A DNA stretch of 64,000 bases from contig JAQVCM010000007.1 in NCBI GenBank assembly GCA_028689775.1, positions 124,001 through 188,000 of the forward strand. Reading direction: 5' to 3'. Below are positions 42,827 through 51,183 of this stretch, piece by piece (the stretch's first letter is position 1; every line of letters begins with the position of its first letter). The notes beneath the pieces were generated by a model, which saw only the letters and a list, made by a program, of their open reading frames with translations, was not told the DNA's origin and did not search any database. Source of the stretch: Crocinitomicaceae bacterium (lineage in GTDB: Bacteria > Bacteroidota > Bacteroidia > Flavobacteriales_D > Crocinitomicaceae). Position numbers and translations under genes: made by a program.

Positions 42827-44047
42827 TTAAAAATAATCGCTAATTAAAAAGAAGCTACCCGTGATCAAGATGGTATCTGTTTTATTTGCTGATAGTTGCG
42901 CAGAATGAAGCGCATCACTCAATTGGAGAAAATATTTTGAATTTAATTTTAAGTTTTCTGAAATCAACTTCATCTCTTCCATTTTCGCTGTTCGTTCATT
43001 CTTAAATTCTGAGAAATAAAAATTCGAATCAGCAGGAAATAGCTTGATAATACTTTTTAAATCTTTATCTGAGCTTCCGCCGTAGATGATATGTAGCTTT
43101 CCACGTTGAACACCTTTCAGGGTTTCCAACATTTGTTTGATGCCCGCTTCGTTGTGCGCCACATCCAAAATGGTTAATGGAGCCTGAGACACAACTTCGA
43201 ACCTTCCGTGAAAGAGTGGATTTTTTTCTGCTTCTTGAATGGAATTGGATACTTCTTGTGAGCTCATCTCGAAACCAAGTTCGTTTAAAGCATCAAAGGC
43301 AGCACGAACTGTGCGTTCATTCCTGTATTGATAAGAATCAGGTAAGTGATGAAAAGATTCTTCAGAAGTCCGTTCTTCAGCAAAGATGATTTCTGAACCA
43401 CATTCTTTAGCTTTCTGAAGGAAAACAGGTTTTGTTTTAACCACCGTTTCTCCAATGATTACGGGAACACCTTTTTTGATTATTCCTGCTTTTTCAAATG
43501 CTATTTTTTCCAGCGTATCTCCTAAGATTGCAATGTGATCGATGCTAATGTTGGTGATAATGGATAGAATAGGAGTGATGATGTTCGTAGAATCTAATCT
43601 TCCTCCTAATCCAGTTTCGATGACACAAATGTCACACTTTTGATCTATGAAATACATCAGTGCCATGGCCCACGTAATTTCAAAAAAGGAGGGCTGAATG
43701 TTCCAATTCTTATCTTGAACTAAATTGCAAAAATCAAGTACACTTTGTTCACTGATTAGTGCATCGTTGATTCGAATCCGTTCTCTAAAATCGTGAATGT
43801 GCGGTGACGTAAAAAGTCCTGTTTTATAATTCTTCAATTTCAAAGCAGTAGAAAGCATGTTACAGGTCGAACCTTTTCCATTTGTACCTGCTACGTGGAT
43901 GTATTTTAAAGAAGGATAATCGATTTCCAGTTCTTCACACAAGTAAATGATGTTTGACAAATCAGCTTTATAAGCCAACTGTCCCATGTTTTGATATGCC
44001 GGAAATTGATTGAACAACCAGTCAATCGCTTCTTGATACGTTTTCAA
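42827..44047 (-). CDS. folC: Bifunctional folylpolyglutamate / dihydrofolate synthase
   Basis: About 406 residues. It adds glutamate to dihydropteroate or folates using ATP. Mur-ligase motifs are the P-loop HVAGTNGKGSTCNM, DICVIETGLGGRLDSTNI, the SIDHIAILGDTLEKIAFEKAG block and LDVAHNEAG. I chose the TTG at 44047 because the protein then begins KTYQEAIDWLFNQ, as FolC homologues do. ATG 44098 in frame would add 17 residues and overlap the tonB-like gene by 41 nt. With TTG the gap is 10 nt, so folC is the last gene of the exbBD-tonB transcript. Confidence 0.92.
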   Translation of the reverse strand: MKTYQEAIDWLFNQFPAYQNMGQLAYKADLSNIIYLCEELEIDYPSLKYIHVAGTNGKGSTCNMLSTALKLKNYKTGLFTSPHIHDFRERIRINDALISEQSVLDFCNLVQDKNWNIQPSFFEITWAMALMYFIDQKCDICVIETGLGGRLDSTNIITPILSIITNISIDHIAILGDTLEKIAFEKAGIIKKGVPVIIGETVVKTKPVFLQKAKECGSEIIFAEERTSEESFHHLPDSYQYRNERTVRAAFDALNELGFEMSSQEVSNSIQEAEKNPLFHGRFEVVSQAPLTILDVAHNEAGIKQMLETLKGVQRGKLHIIYGGSSDKDLKSIIKLFPADSNFYFSEFKNERTAKMEEMKLISENLKLNSKYFLQLSDALHSAQLSANKTDTILITGSFFLISDYF

Positions 44048-44057
44048 AACGAATAAT

Positions 44058-44813
44058 TTAAGTTGCTTTAATGTTGAGAGACAGTGCAATTTTTTCAATT
44101 GCAGCTCCTGGCTTTTTGTTATAGCGAATTTGCTGTTTTACCAATTCTGCAATTTGATTGATAATTCGCTGATCGGTCGTGGTTGTCCTTCCAGAAATAA
44201 CTTCTGTCCGAATGACTTTTCCTTCGGAGTTGATGGTTAATTTCAAAACAATCGTACATGTTTGATTAAATTCTAACCCTTCAGTATTGATGTTGTTTAA
44301 ACGAATTCGCTCTCCGCTACTTTCGCCTTCACCGCCACCGCCTGTTCCAGAACTTCCGCCTCGGTAAGCGCCATCGTCTTTACCAAAAATACCAGCTCCT
44401 TCACCTTGTGTAGAACCACCACCGGAACCAAACGGATTTGGCGCTGCTTTGATTGTTGTTGGTGTGTTGTCTGTATTATTACCAGTTGTTTTTGTGCTTT
44501 TCCCCGTTTGAACTTCCGTTTTAGAATCGGTTTTAGTGATTACTTGCTCTGTTTGAGGTTTAGGCTTCGGTTCAACAGGTGCATCAGAAGGCGTGCCTTG
44601 ACTACCAGAACTACCACCACTTTCCACAACCAATTTCTCCAGCTCGAGTTCTGTCATTTCCGTTGAAGCCACCAAAGGGATGTCTTTTGGTGGTGGATCT
44701 GCAATGGTGTAATGAAAGAACTTCATCAGCACAATAATAACAACCGTGACAGCCACAGAGGTGATGATACCATTGCGTTTATCAGAATCTCTAGATATGG
44801 ATGAATGTTCCAA
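44058..44813 (-). CDS. TonB-like energy transducer
   Basis: 251 residues. N-terminal single transmembrane helix at about 17-36 (IITSVAVTVVIIVLMKFF), a long periplasmic linker first rich in Pro/Lys/Glu and Thr, then very glycine-rich (SGGGSTQGEGAG, GTGGGGEGESSGE), and a C-terminal domain of about 75 residues (CTIVLKLTINSEGKVIRTEV) of TonB-like type. With ExbB and ExbD upstream it would carry proton-motive energy to outer-membrane receptors. TolA function is an alternative, since TolA shares the layout. Confidence 0.85.
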   Translation of the reverse strand: MEHSSISRDSDKRNGIITSVAVTVVIIVLMKFFHYTIADPPPKDIPLVASTEMTELELEKLVVESGGSSGSQGTPSDAPVEPKPKPQTEQVITKTDSKTEVQTGKSTKTTGNNTDNTPTTIKAAPNPFGSGGGSTQGEGAGIFGKDDGAYRGGSSGTGGGGEGESSGERIRLNNINTEGLEFNQTCTIVLKLTINSEGKVIRTEVISGRTTTTDQRIINQIAELVKQQIRYNKKPGAAIEKIALSLNIKAT

Positions 44814-44819
44814 TTTTTC

Positions 44820-45233
44820 TTATTTTTGATATGCTAAAACAGGTTCCCAGCCATTTGCTTGCGCCAAGGCTAGAATTTGAAATACAGCTTCATAGTCTGC
44901 TTTTTTATGTCCTGCAATTTTCAATTTTAATTTTCCAGAATCGTTTACTTCTTTTGATATTTTGTCTTTAATCAGGTCAAAATCTCTTGCATCTTCTAAC
45001 TTTTCAGTTTGTGATAAGAAATATTTATTTTCATCTGTGATGACGATCGTAGTTGTAACCGGATCTTGAACAGATTTAAGATTCTCAGAAGGCTTTGGTA
45101 AATCTACAGGCGTGTGGTTGTTACTCGCCGTCAAACTAATGATGATGAAGAAAATCAACAGCAAAAACACCAAATCCGTCATGGATGCAGTGCCCGCTTC
45201 AACTTTGATTTTATTTCTAGTTCCTAAGTTCAT
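44820..45233 (-). CDS. exbD: ExbD/TolR biopolymer transport protein
   Basis: 137 residues. One transmembrane helix (MTDLVFLLLIFFIIISLTAS), with the proton-carrying Asp in SMTDLVFLL, and a periplasmic domain ending LALAQANGWEPVLAY. Works with ExbB as the proton-driven motor. Six-base gaps to both neighbours indicate one transcript. Confidence 0.93.
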   Translation of the reverse strand: MNLGTRNKIKVEAGTASMTDLVFLLLIFFIIISLTASNNHTPVDLPKPSENLKSVQDPVTTTIVITDENKYFLSQTEKLEDARDFDLIKDKISKEVNDSGKLKLKIAGHKKADYEAVFQILALAQANGWEPVLAYQK

Positions 45234-45239
45234 AATGCG

Positions 45240-45944
45240 TTATTTTCCAGGCTCGTTCAACAAATCCATAAATTCTAAAGCTGTCGTTTCCATCGTGTAA
45301 ACGATTCTTCCAATTCGCTCCGTCAAGTAGTTGTATCCCATAAATGCTGTTAAACCAACAATCAATCCTTCAACAGTTGTAATCATCGAAGTCATGATAC
45401 CAGGAGCGATTACTTGGATGTCTAAAGAAGAAACACTTTGTAAATCAATGAATACAATCACCATCCCAACTACTGTTCCAAGGAAACCCAACATTGGTCC
45501 TGCACCTGAAGCAGTCGCTAAGAAACTAACGCGTTGTTCTAAGCGCATGATTTCAATTTTAGCTGTGTTTTCAATGGCTACTGAAATGTTTTCTAATGGT
45601 TTTCCAAGTCGTCCGATTCCTTTTTCTAGCATTCTTGCAGAAGGACTGTCGGTACTTTCACACAATTTTTTTGCTGCATCTAAATCTCCAGAAATTAGGT
45701 AGCCTTTTATTTTTGATAAAAAGCTAGATTCTTCTTTTGAAGCTCTTCTTAAGGCCAAATAACGTTCTGTAAATACATAGATTACATAAATGAACATGAA
45801 TAAAAGCAACAAGTTGATAATCCAACCAATACCAGCGTTTGATTGATCTATAATTTCCCAAACTGGGATTTCTTTGACTCCAGTTGTTACTGTATCTGCT
45901 GCAACTGGTGCTGTTTCTATTTGTAAAAGGAAATTAAAGCTCAT
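45240..45944 (-). CDS. exbB: MotA/TolQ/ExbB proton channel protein
   Basis: 234 residues with three transmembrane segments: about 37-57 (IINLLLLFMFIYVIYVF) and the conserved pair near 140-165 and 180-205. The family core is FLATASGAGPMLGFLGTVVGM with IAPGIMTSMITTVEGLIVGL. It surrounds the ExbD dimer in the inner membrane. First gene of the exbB-exbD-tonB-folC unit. TolQ is the alternative name in a Tol system, but no tolB or pal follows. Confidence 0.93.
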   Translation of the reverse strand: MSFNFLLQIETAPVAADTVTTGVKEIPVWEIIDQSNAGIGWIINLLLLFMFIYVIYVFTERYLALRRASKEESSFLSKIKGYLISGDLDAAKKLCESTDSPSARMLEKGIGRLGKPLENISVAIENTAKIEIMRLEQRVSFLATASGAGPMLGFLGTVVGMVIVFIDLQSVSSLDIQVIAPGIMTSMITTVEGLIVGLTAFMGYNYLTERIGRIVYTMETTALEFMDLLNEPGK

Positions 45945-46074
45945 GTTTTATTAACGTTGATTTGACTAAATAAGTATATTCAGAGAACAAAAATAGTTTT
46001 ATTCTCTAGTTATAAGTATGCTCTTCACAAAAGTTACCAAATCTCTTTTGTTGAAATCCTGATTTAAAGAGTCA

Positions 46075-47325
46075 TTAAACCTTTAGAAGGTCGATTTTCA
46101 TCAATTGCTTTAAGGCAATTTCAAATGCTGTTTTAGCGATTAATGTTTTATTTTCGTTGATTGCATGCGTATCTTTTAATGCCTTGTGAATGGTCTGACT
46201 CACATCTTCAAAAATTCCTTGGTCTGTTATCTCTGACAAATCATTGCTCATCAAATAAGCGAAAACTCTTGCCATTCCACAGTTGGAAATGAAATCTGGA
46301 ATGACAGAAATGTGTTTGTCTGCATGTTCAGCAATCGGACCGAAGAAAATCTCTTTATCTGCAAATGGAACATTAGCTCCAGCGGCAATTACGCTCACAC
46401 CGGCTTTGATCATTCGATCCAATTGATCTTGGGTTATCATTCTTGATGCAGCACATGGAATGAAAACGTCTGCTTCCAAATCCCAGATTTGTGCATTGAT
46501 TTCCTCAAATGACAACATGTTTTCTGCTGCCAATTCATTTCCATTTTTAGTTAAGAAGAATTCTTTGATTTCTTCAAAAGTAAATCCTTCTGTAGAAATC
46601 AAACCACCAACACGATCAATGATTCCAGCGATTTTGGCGCCGTCTTGTGCTAAAAAGTACGCTGCAGCTGAAGCAACATTTCCCCAACCTTGAACCAGTA
46701 TTTTTTTGTCTTGGATCGTTCCACCCCAAATGTTATAATAAGATTTGATCGATTCTGCAACGCCATAACCAGTAATCATATCGGCAATTAAATATCTGCG
46801 ACTTACATCTGGTGTGTATTTAGCATCTTCGATTACTTTTTTCACACCCTTTTTCAACTGATTGATTCGGATTTCTTTTTGCGCTGTTGAAGGATTAAAG
46901 TGTCCGTTCAAAACGCCTTCTTGGGGATGAAGAATTCCGCAATTTTCAGTCATTGGGATTACTTCATGAATTTCATCGATGTTCATGTCGCCACCAGTTC
47001 CGTAGTAACTTTTTAAGATTGGAGCAACTGCTTTGAACCACCTTTGTAAAACCTCTTTCTTACGTGGATCTTTTGGGTCAAAGTTAATTCCTGATTTTGC
47101 GCCTCCAATTGCCGGACCTGCAACGGTAAATTTAACTTCCATCGTTTTGGCAAGTGATTCTACTTCCCGTTTATCCAAACCAACTCTCATTCTGGTTCCA
47201 CCGCCTGCAGCGCCACCTCGAAGTGAGTTAATTACGATCCAGCCTTCTGCATCGGTTTCAGAATCTTTCCATTCAAATACTATTTCAGGTCTTTTATTTT
47301 CGAATTCTTGAAGTAAATCTTTCAT
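46075..47325 (-). CDS. Glu/Leu/Phe/Val dehydrogenase
   Basis: 416-residue amino-acid dehydrogenase with NAD(P)-binding C-terminal half. The conserved lysines are Lys65 (MEVKFTVAG, substrate) and Lys77 in GPAIGGAKSGINFDP (catalytic). The Rossmann motif is VQGWGNVASAAAYFL near 210, and the VIPDFISNCGMARVF block is near 345. Length and the YYGTGGDMNIDE segment match the leucine-dehydrogenase-like branch common in Bacteroidota rather than hexameric GdhA. It deaminates an amino acid to the 2-oxo acid and ammonia; which one is not clear. Confidence 0.92.
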   Translation of the reverse strand: MKDLLQEFENKRPEIVFEWKDSETDAEGWIVINSLRGGAAGGGTRMRVGLDKREVESLAKTMEVKFTVAGPAIGGAKSGINFDPKDPRKKEVLQRWFKAVAPILKSYYGTGGDMNIDEIHEVIPMTENCGILHPQEGVLNGHFNPSTAQKEIRINQLKKGVKKVIEDAKYTPDVSRRYLIADMITGYGVAESIKSYYNIWGGTIQDKKILVQGWGNVASAAAYFLAQDGAKIAGIIDRVGGLISTEGFTFEEIKEFFLTKNGNELAAENMLSFEEINAQIWDLEADVFIPCAASRMITQDQLDRMIKAGVSVIAAGANVPFADKEIFFGPIAEHADKHISVIPDFISNCGMARVFAYLMSNDLSEITDQGIFEDVSQTIHKALKDTHAINENKTLIAKTAFEIALKQLMKIDLLKV

Positions 47326-47453
47326 ATATAGGCTTTAATTTAGCCTAAATTTAAAATTTAAATTCTAGAAAATAGATTTTTATTTTGTTTTTTATCGAGA
47401 GATTTTGTCTGGATGATTTTGTAGCGACTTGATTAGCTTCGCCAGGCTAAAAG

Positions 47454-48524
47454 TTATGCTCTGTGCAAAACGCCACCACAAACATCACGTGAAGCGCCAG
47501 TGACTTCACTCAGGCAATTTGGTAAATCCTTCAAATAAAGAGCGCCTAAAAAAGCAAAAATAATGGCTTCTTTAAATTCAATGATTTCTTTTGCTGGCAA
47601 AACGACTTTGCCTTTATAATAGTGCTGAATTCGTTCAATTAAGAATTTATTGAACGCACCTCCACCAGTAATCATCAGCGATTCAATTTCAAAATGATTT
47701 AAAATTTGACCGATTTGATAAGCTTCATGTTCGATGATGGTTCTCAAATTATTTTCAATATCACGGTCAAATTTTACCAAAGGATAGAAATGTTGCTCCA
47801 GCCATTCAGTCCCGAGAGATTTAGGCCCCGTAATTTGGTAGTAAGGAAGATTGTTTAAAATATCCAATAAGAAGAAGTTAATTTCTCCTGAACGAGCGAT
47901 TTCTCCATTCTTGTCATAACTCAAACCTTTGTTTTGAGCTAATTTATTCAGAGGTAGATTTCCTGGACTGCAATCAAAAGCAACTATATTTCCATCTTTC
48001 TTGAAAGAGATGTTGGTAATTCCACCTATGTTTAAAAATGCTTCTGCTTGATCATTAAACAATTCAAAATCTCCAATTGGAACCAAAGGAGCGCCTTGAC
48101 CGCCCAAGATTACATCTTTTGTACGAAAATCATTTACAACAGAAATCCCAGTTTTCAACGTGATCGTACTTCCGCAGCCAATCTGAACGGTAAACCCTTT
48201 TTCTGGCTGATGGAAAACGGTATGTCCGTGGGAAGCAATGATTTGTATCTCCTTTTTTGAGATTTTATTTTTGCTAATGAAATGATTGATGGAATCTCCC
48301 ATTACATTACCCAGAATTTTGTCTAAATGAAAGAGGGCAGGAGCAGAAATATCAGTTGCTATTCGTAGATTTTCTTTCAATTCTTCAGAATATTCAACCG
48401 TCTCAGCTTTCAATAATTCAAAGCTCCATTGGTCTTTGTTTTGCTGGTTTATTTTGACGAACGCAATGTCAATACCGTCTAGTGAAGTACCAGACATTAA
48501 ACTGATTATGTGATAGGATTCCAT
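47454..48524 (-). CDS. anmK: Anhydro-N-acetylmuramic acid kinase
   Basis: 356 residues. It phosphorylates and hydrates 1,6-anhydro-MurNAc in peptidoglycan recycling. ASKHA-fold motifs are MSGTSLDGIDIAF at about 10-22, IASHGHTVFHQPEKG, VVNDFRTKDVILGGQGAPLVP with the catalytic Asp, LNIGGITNISF, and LMITGGGAFNKFL near the C-terminus. It stands alone and is divergent from the acyl-CoA dehydrogenase gene. Confidence 0.96.
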   Translation of the reverse strand: MESYHIISLMSGTSLDGIDIAFVKINQQNKDQWSFELLKAETVEYSEELKENLRIATDISAPALFHLDKILGNVMGDSINHFISKNKISKKEIQIIASHGHTVFHQPEKGFTVQIGCGSTITLKTGISVVNDFRTKDVILGGQGAPLVPIGDFELFNDQAEAFLNIGGITNISFKKDGNIVAFDCSPGNLPLNKLAQNKGLSYDKNGEIARSGEINFFLLDILNNLPYYQITGPKSLGTEWLEQHFYPLVKFDRDIENNLRTIIEHEAYQIGQILNHFEIESLMITGGGAFNKFLIERIQHYYKGKVVLPAKEIIEFKEAIIFAFLGALYLKDLPNCLSEVTGASRDVCGGVLHRA

Positions 48525-48622
48525 AAGATTTACATTTGTGTAAAAAGATGCTTATAAACTTAAATATAAAGATTAAATTTACAACGAATTACGATTAAAA
48601 AACTTAATTAACATCATAAATA

Positions 48623-49762
48623 ATGAATTTTGAACTTACAGAAGAACAATTAGCTGTTCGAAGTGCAGCAAGAGACTTTGCTCAAAACGTATTAAAATCA
48701 GGTGTTATTGCACGCGATAACGAACAAAGATTTCCAGCAGATGAAATCAAACAATTAGGAGAATTAGGATTCATGGGAATGATGGTTGATCCAAAATACG
48801 GCGGTGGCGGTATGGACACAATCAGTTATGCAATCGCAATGGAAGAAATTTCTAAAATCGATGCATCCGTTTCTGTATGTATGTCTGTAAACAACTCTTT
48901 GGTTTGTTGGGGATTAGAAACTTACGGAAACGAAGAGCAAAAACAAAAATACTTGGTGCCGTTGGCAAAAGGTGAAAAAATCGGAGCTTTCTGTCTTTCT
49001 GAGCCAGAAGCTGGTTCTGATGCCACTTCACAACAAACTACCGCAATCGATATGGGTGACTATTATTTATTGAATGGTACTAAAAACTGGATTACGAACG
49101 GTTCTTCTGCATCTACTTACATCGTTATTGCACAAACAAACGTTGAAGCTGGCCACAGAGGAATCAATGCATTCATCGTTGAAAGAGGAATGGAAGGATT
49201 CATCGTTGGAGCAAAAGAAGATAAATTGGGAATTAGAGGAAGTGATACACATACTTTATTATTCAACGACGTAAAAGTTCCAAAAGAAAATAGAATTGGT
49301 GAAGATGGATTTGGTTTCAAATTCGCAATGAAAACTCTTTCAGGCGGAAGAATCGGAATCGCTTCTCAAGCTTTAGGGATTGCTTCTGGCGCCATGGAAT
49401 TGGCTTTGGCGTATTCAAAAGAACGTAAAGCTTTCGGTAAAGAAATTTACAAACACCAAGCAATTGCTTTCAAGTTGGCAGATATGGCAACAGAAATTGA
49501 AGCAGCAAGAATGTTGGTGATGAAAGCGGCTTCTGATAAAGACAATCATAGAAATTACGACATGTCTGGCGCAATGGCTAAATTATACGCTTCTAAAGTT
49601 GCCATGGAACAAACCGTTGAGGCTGTTCAAATCCATGGAGGTTATGGTTTCGTGAAAGAATACCACGTTGAGCGTTTGATGCGTGATGCGAAAATTACGC
49701 AAATCTATGAAGGAACTTCTGAAATTCAAAAAATTGTAATTTCAAGAGGAATCTTAGGTTAA
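48623..49762 (+). CDS. Acyl-CoA dehydrogenase
   Basis: 379 residues, FAD-dependent dehydrogenation of acyl-CoA in fatty-acid or amino-acid breakdown. Motifs are FCLSEPEAGSDATS near 135, WITNGSSASTY, RIGIASQALGIASGAMELA, QIHGGYGFVKEYHVERLMRDAK, and the catalytic Glu region IYEGTSEIQKI near the end. This is the short-chain (butyryl-CoA-like) soluble branch by length and ending. A TACATTTG box at 48531-48538 could be its promoter, with a leader of about 80 bases. Confidence 0.95.
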   Translation: MNFELTEEQLAVRSAARDFAQNVLKSGVIARDNEQRFPADEIKQLGELGFMGMMVDPKYGGGGMDTISYAIAMEEISKIDASVSVCMSVNNSLVCWGLETYGNEEQKQKYLVPLAKGEKIGAFCLSEPEAGSDATSQQTTAIDMGDYYLLNGTKNWITNGSSASTYIVIAQTNVEAGHRGINAFIVERGMEGFIVGAKEDKLGIRGSDTHTLLFNDVKVPKENRIGEDGFGFKFAMKTLSGGRIGIASQALGIASGAMELALAYSKERKAFGKEIYKHQAIAFKLADMATEIEAARMLVMKAASDKDNHRNYDMSGAMAKLYASKVAMEQTVEAVQIHGGYGFVKEYHVERLMRDAKITQIYEGTSEIQKIVISRGILG

Positions 49763-49778
49763 GAAATACAGACTCATT

Positions 49779-49812
49779 AAAAAGCCCAATTTGAAAGAAT
49801 TGGGCTTTTTTG
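49779..49812. terminator. Bidirectional terminator between acyl-CoA dehydrogenase and murF
   Basis: Perfect 13-bp stem AAAAAGCCCAATT/AATTGGGCTTTTT with a 6-nt loop between convergent genes; T-runs occur on both strands. Confidence 0.9.
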
Positions 49813-49836
49813 TTTTTATGCTGCTTGAAATTTTCT

Positions 49837-51126
49837 TTAGAGTAGCGGAACCATCGTTTCTAAACCAATACCACGAGAACCTTTTAGGAGAATCAATTGA
49901 TTTTTTATCGGATGGTTTTGTAAATATTCGCCAGCTTCTTCTTTCGATTGAAAAGCTATGATATGCGTACCGATGTTGTTTGCAATTAACTCGTGAAATA
50001 TTTTCCCGACACAGATTGCTGATAAATCCAATTTCTTGATGAGGTCAATTATTTTTTGATGTTCCATTTTTGAATCTTTTCCCAATTCAAACATATCGCC
50101 CAAAATGATTGATTTGTTGTTCTCTTCCATCATGGCAAAACTTTCTAATGCAGAAGACATACTCGTTGGATTCGCATTATATGCGTCCATAATCAAGGTG
50201 TTTGTTTCTGTTTTGGTGAGCTGTGAGCGATTGTTAGTTGGAGTGTATTCAGATAGTGCTTTTGAGATTAAATCGGATGCTACATCAAAGTAAACACCGA
50301 AAGAGATTGCTGCTAAGAAATTATAAAAATTATATTTCCCGATTAACTGTGTTTGAATTGGATCTGATTCGTAATTTTCAGTTCTCCATTTCATTTTCAC
50401 AAACGGTGTCATTTCTAGTAAGGTTCCAGTAAGGTATTCTTTTTGATTGGAAGCGTAGGCAATCGTTTGAATGTTTTTTGGTAGATTATCGACCAAAATC
50501 GCATCGTCTGCATTGTAGAAAAGAACTCCTTTTTTCTTTTCGATTGCTTGATACAACTCTAGTTTCGTTTTTAAAACGCCTTCAAAACTTCCAAAACCTT
50601 CTAGGTGCGCACTGCCAATGTTGGTAATTATTCCGTGCGTAGGCTCGGCGATGAGGGATAATTCTTCAATGTCTTTGAATTTATTAGCACCCATTTCGAT
50701 AATCGCTATTTCGTGTTCTGATGTCAAGCGAAGTAGGGTTAAGGGTACTCCAATGTGATTGTTTAAATTTCCAAGTGTATAAAGAACGGAGTATTTTGTC
50801 AATAATACAGCTGCCAACAATTCCTTGGTAGTTGTTTTTCCATTGCTTCCTGTAATTCCAATCACTGGAATGTCAAATTTATTTCTATGGTAATTTGCGA
50901 GCTTTTGTAGATAATTCAAACTGTTTTCAACATGAATAAATGCTGGATTATCAGGAACAAGAAGTTCGTCGATCACGACATATTTTGCGCCAGCATCCAA
51001 TGCTTTTTGCGCAAATTCATTTCCGTTGAAGTTAACTCCTTTCAGACAAATAAAAAGACAATCTTTCTGAATGTTTCGCGTGTCTGTTGAAACTCCGGTT
51101 GTCGAATAAAAAATATCAAAATTCAT
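49837..51126 (-). CDS. murF: UDP-N-acetylmuramoyl-tripeptide--D-alanyl-D-alanine ligase
   Basis: 429 residues. It adds D-Ala-D-Ala to the peptidoglycan precursor. N-terminal STDTRNIQKDCLFICLKG binds UDP-MurNAc, then the P-loop IGITGSNGKTTTKELLA near 92, HIGVPLTLLRLTSEHEIAI, TNIGSAHLEGFGSFEG and DAYNANPTSMSSAL. It lies just after gldJ, an order also known from Flavobacterium, but a terminator separates them. Confidence 0.96.
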   Translation of the reverse strand: MNFDIFYSTTGVSTDTRNIQKDCLFICLKGVNFNGNEFAQKALDAGAKYVVIDELLVPDNPAFIHVENSLNYLQKLANYHRNKFDIPVIGITGSNGKTTTKELLAAVLLTKYSVLYTLGNLNNHIGVPLTLLRLTSEHEIAIIEMGANKFKDIEELSLIAEPTHGIITNIGSAHLEGFGSFEGVLKTKLELYQAIEKKKGVLFYNADDAILVDNLPKNIQTIAYASNQKEYLTGTLLEMTPFVKMKWRTENYESDPIQTQLIGKYNFYNFLAAISFGVYFDVASDLISKALSEYTPTNNRSQLTKTETNTLIMDAYNANPTSMSSALESFAMMEENNKSIILGDMFELGKDSKMEHQKIIDLIKKLDLSAICVGKIFHELIANNIGTHIIAFQSKEEAGEYLQNHPIKNQLILLKGSRGIGLETMVPLL

Positions 51127-51140
51127 AGTTTGTACAAATA

Positions 51141-51174
51141 AAAAAACCCATCCGTAAAGATGGGTTTTTTTATT
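51141..51174 (-). terminator. Terminator of gldJ
   Basis: Perfect 12-bp stem AAAAAACCCATC/GATGGGTTTTTT, 6-nt loop, T-run on the minus strand, between gldJ and murF. Confidence 0.9.
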
Positions 51175-51183
51175 GTTTTAATA

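Noticed and set aside
44406-44666. 86-codon plus-strand frame opposite tonB
   Set aside because: It is the complement of the glycine/threonine-rich linker; the Cys/Arg-rich product is a compositional shadow.
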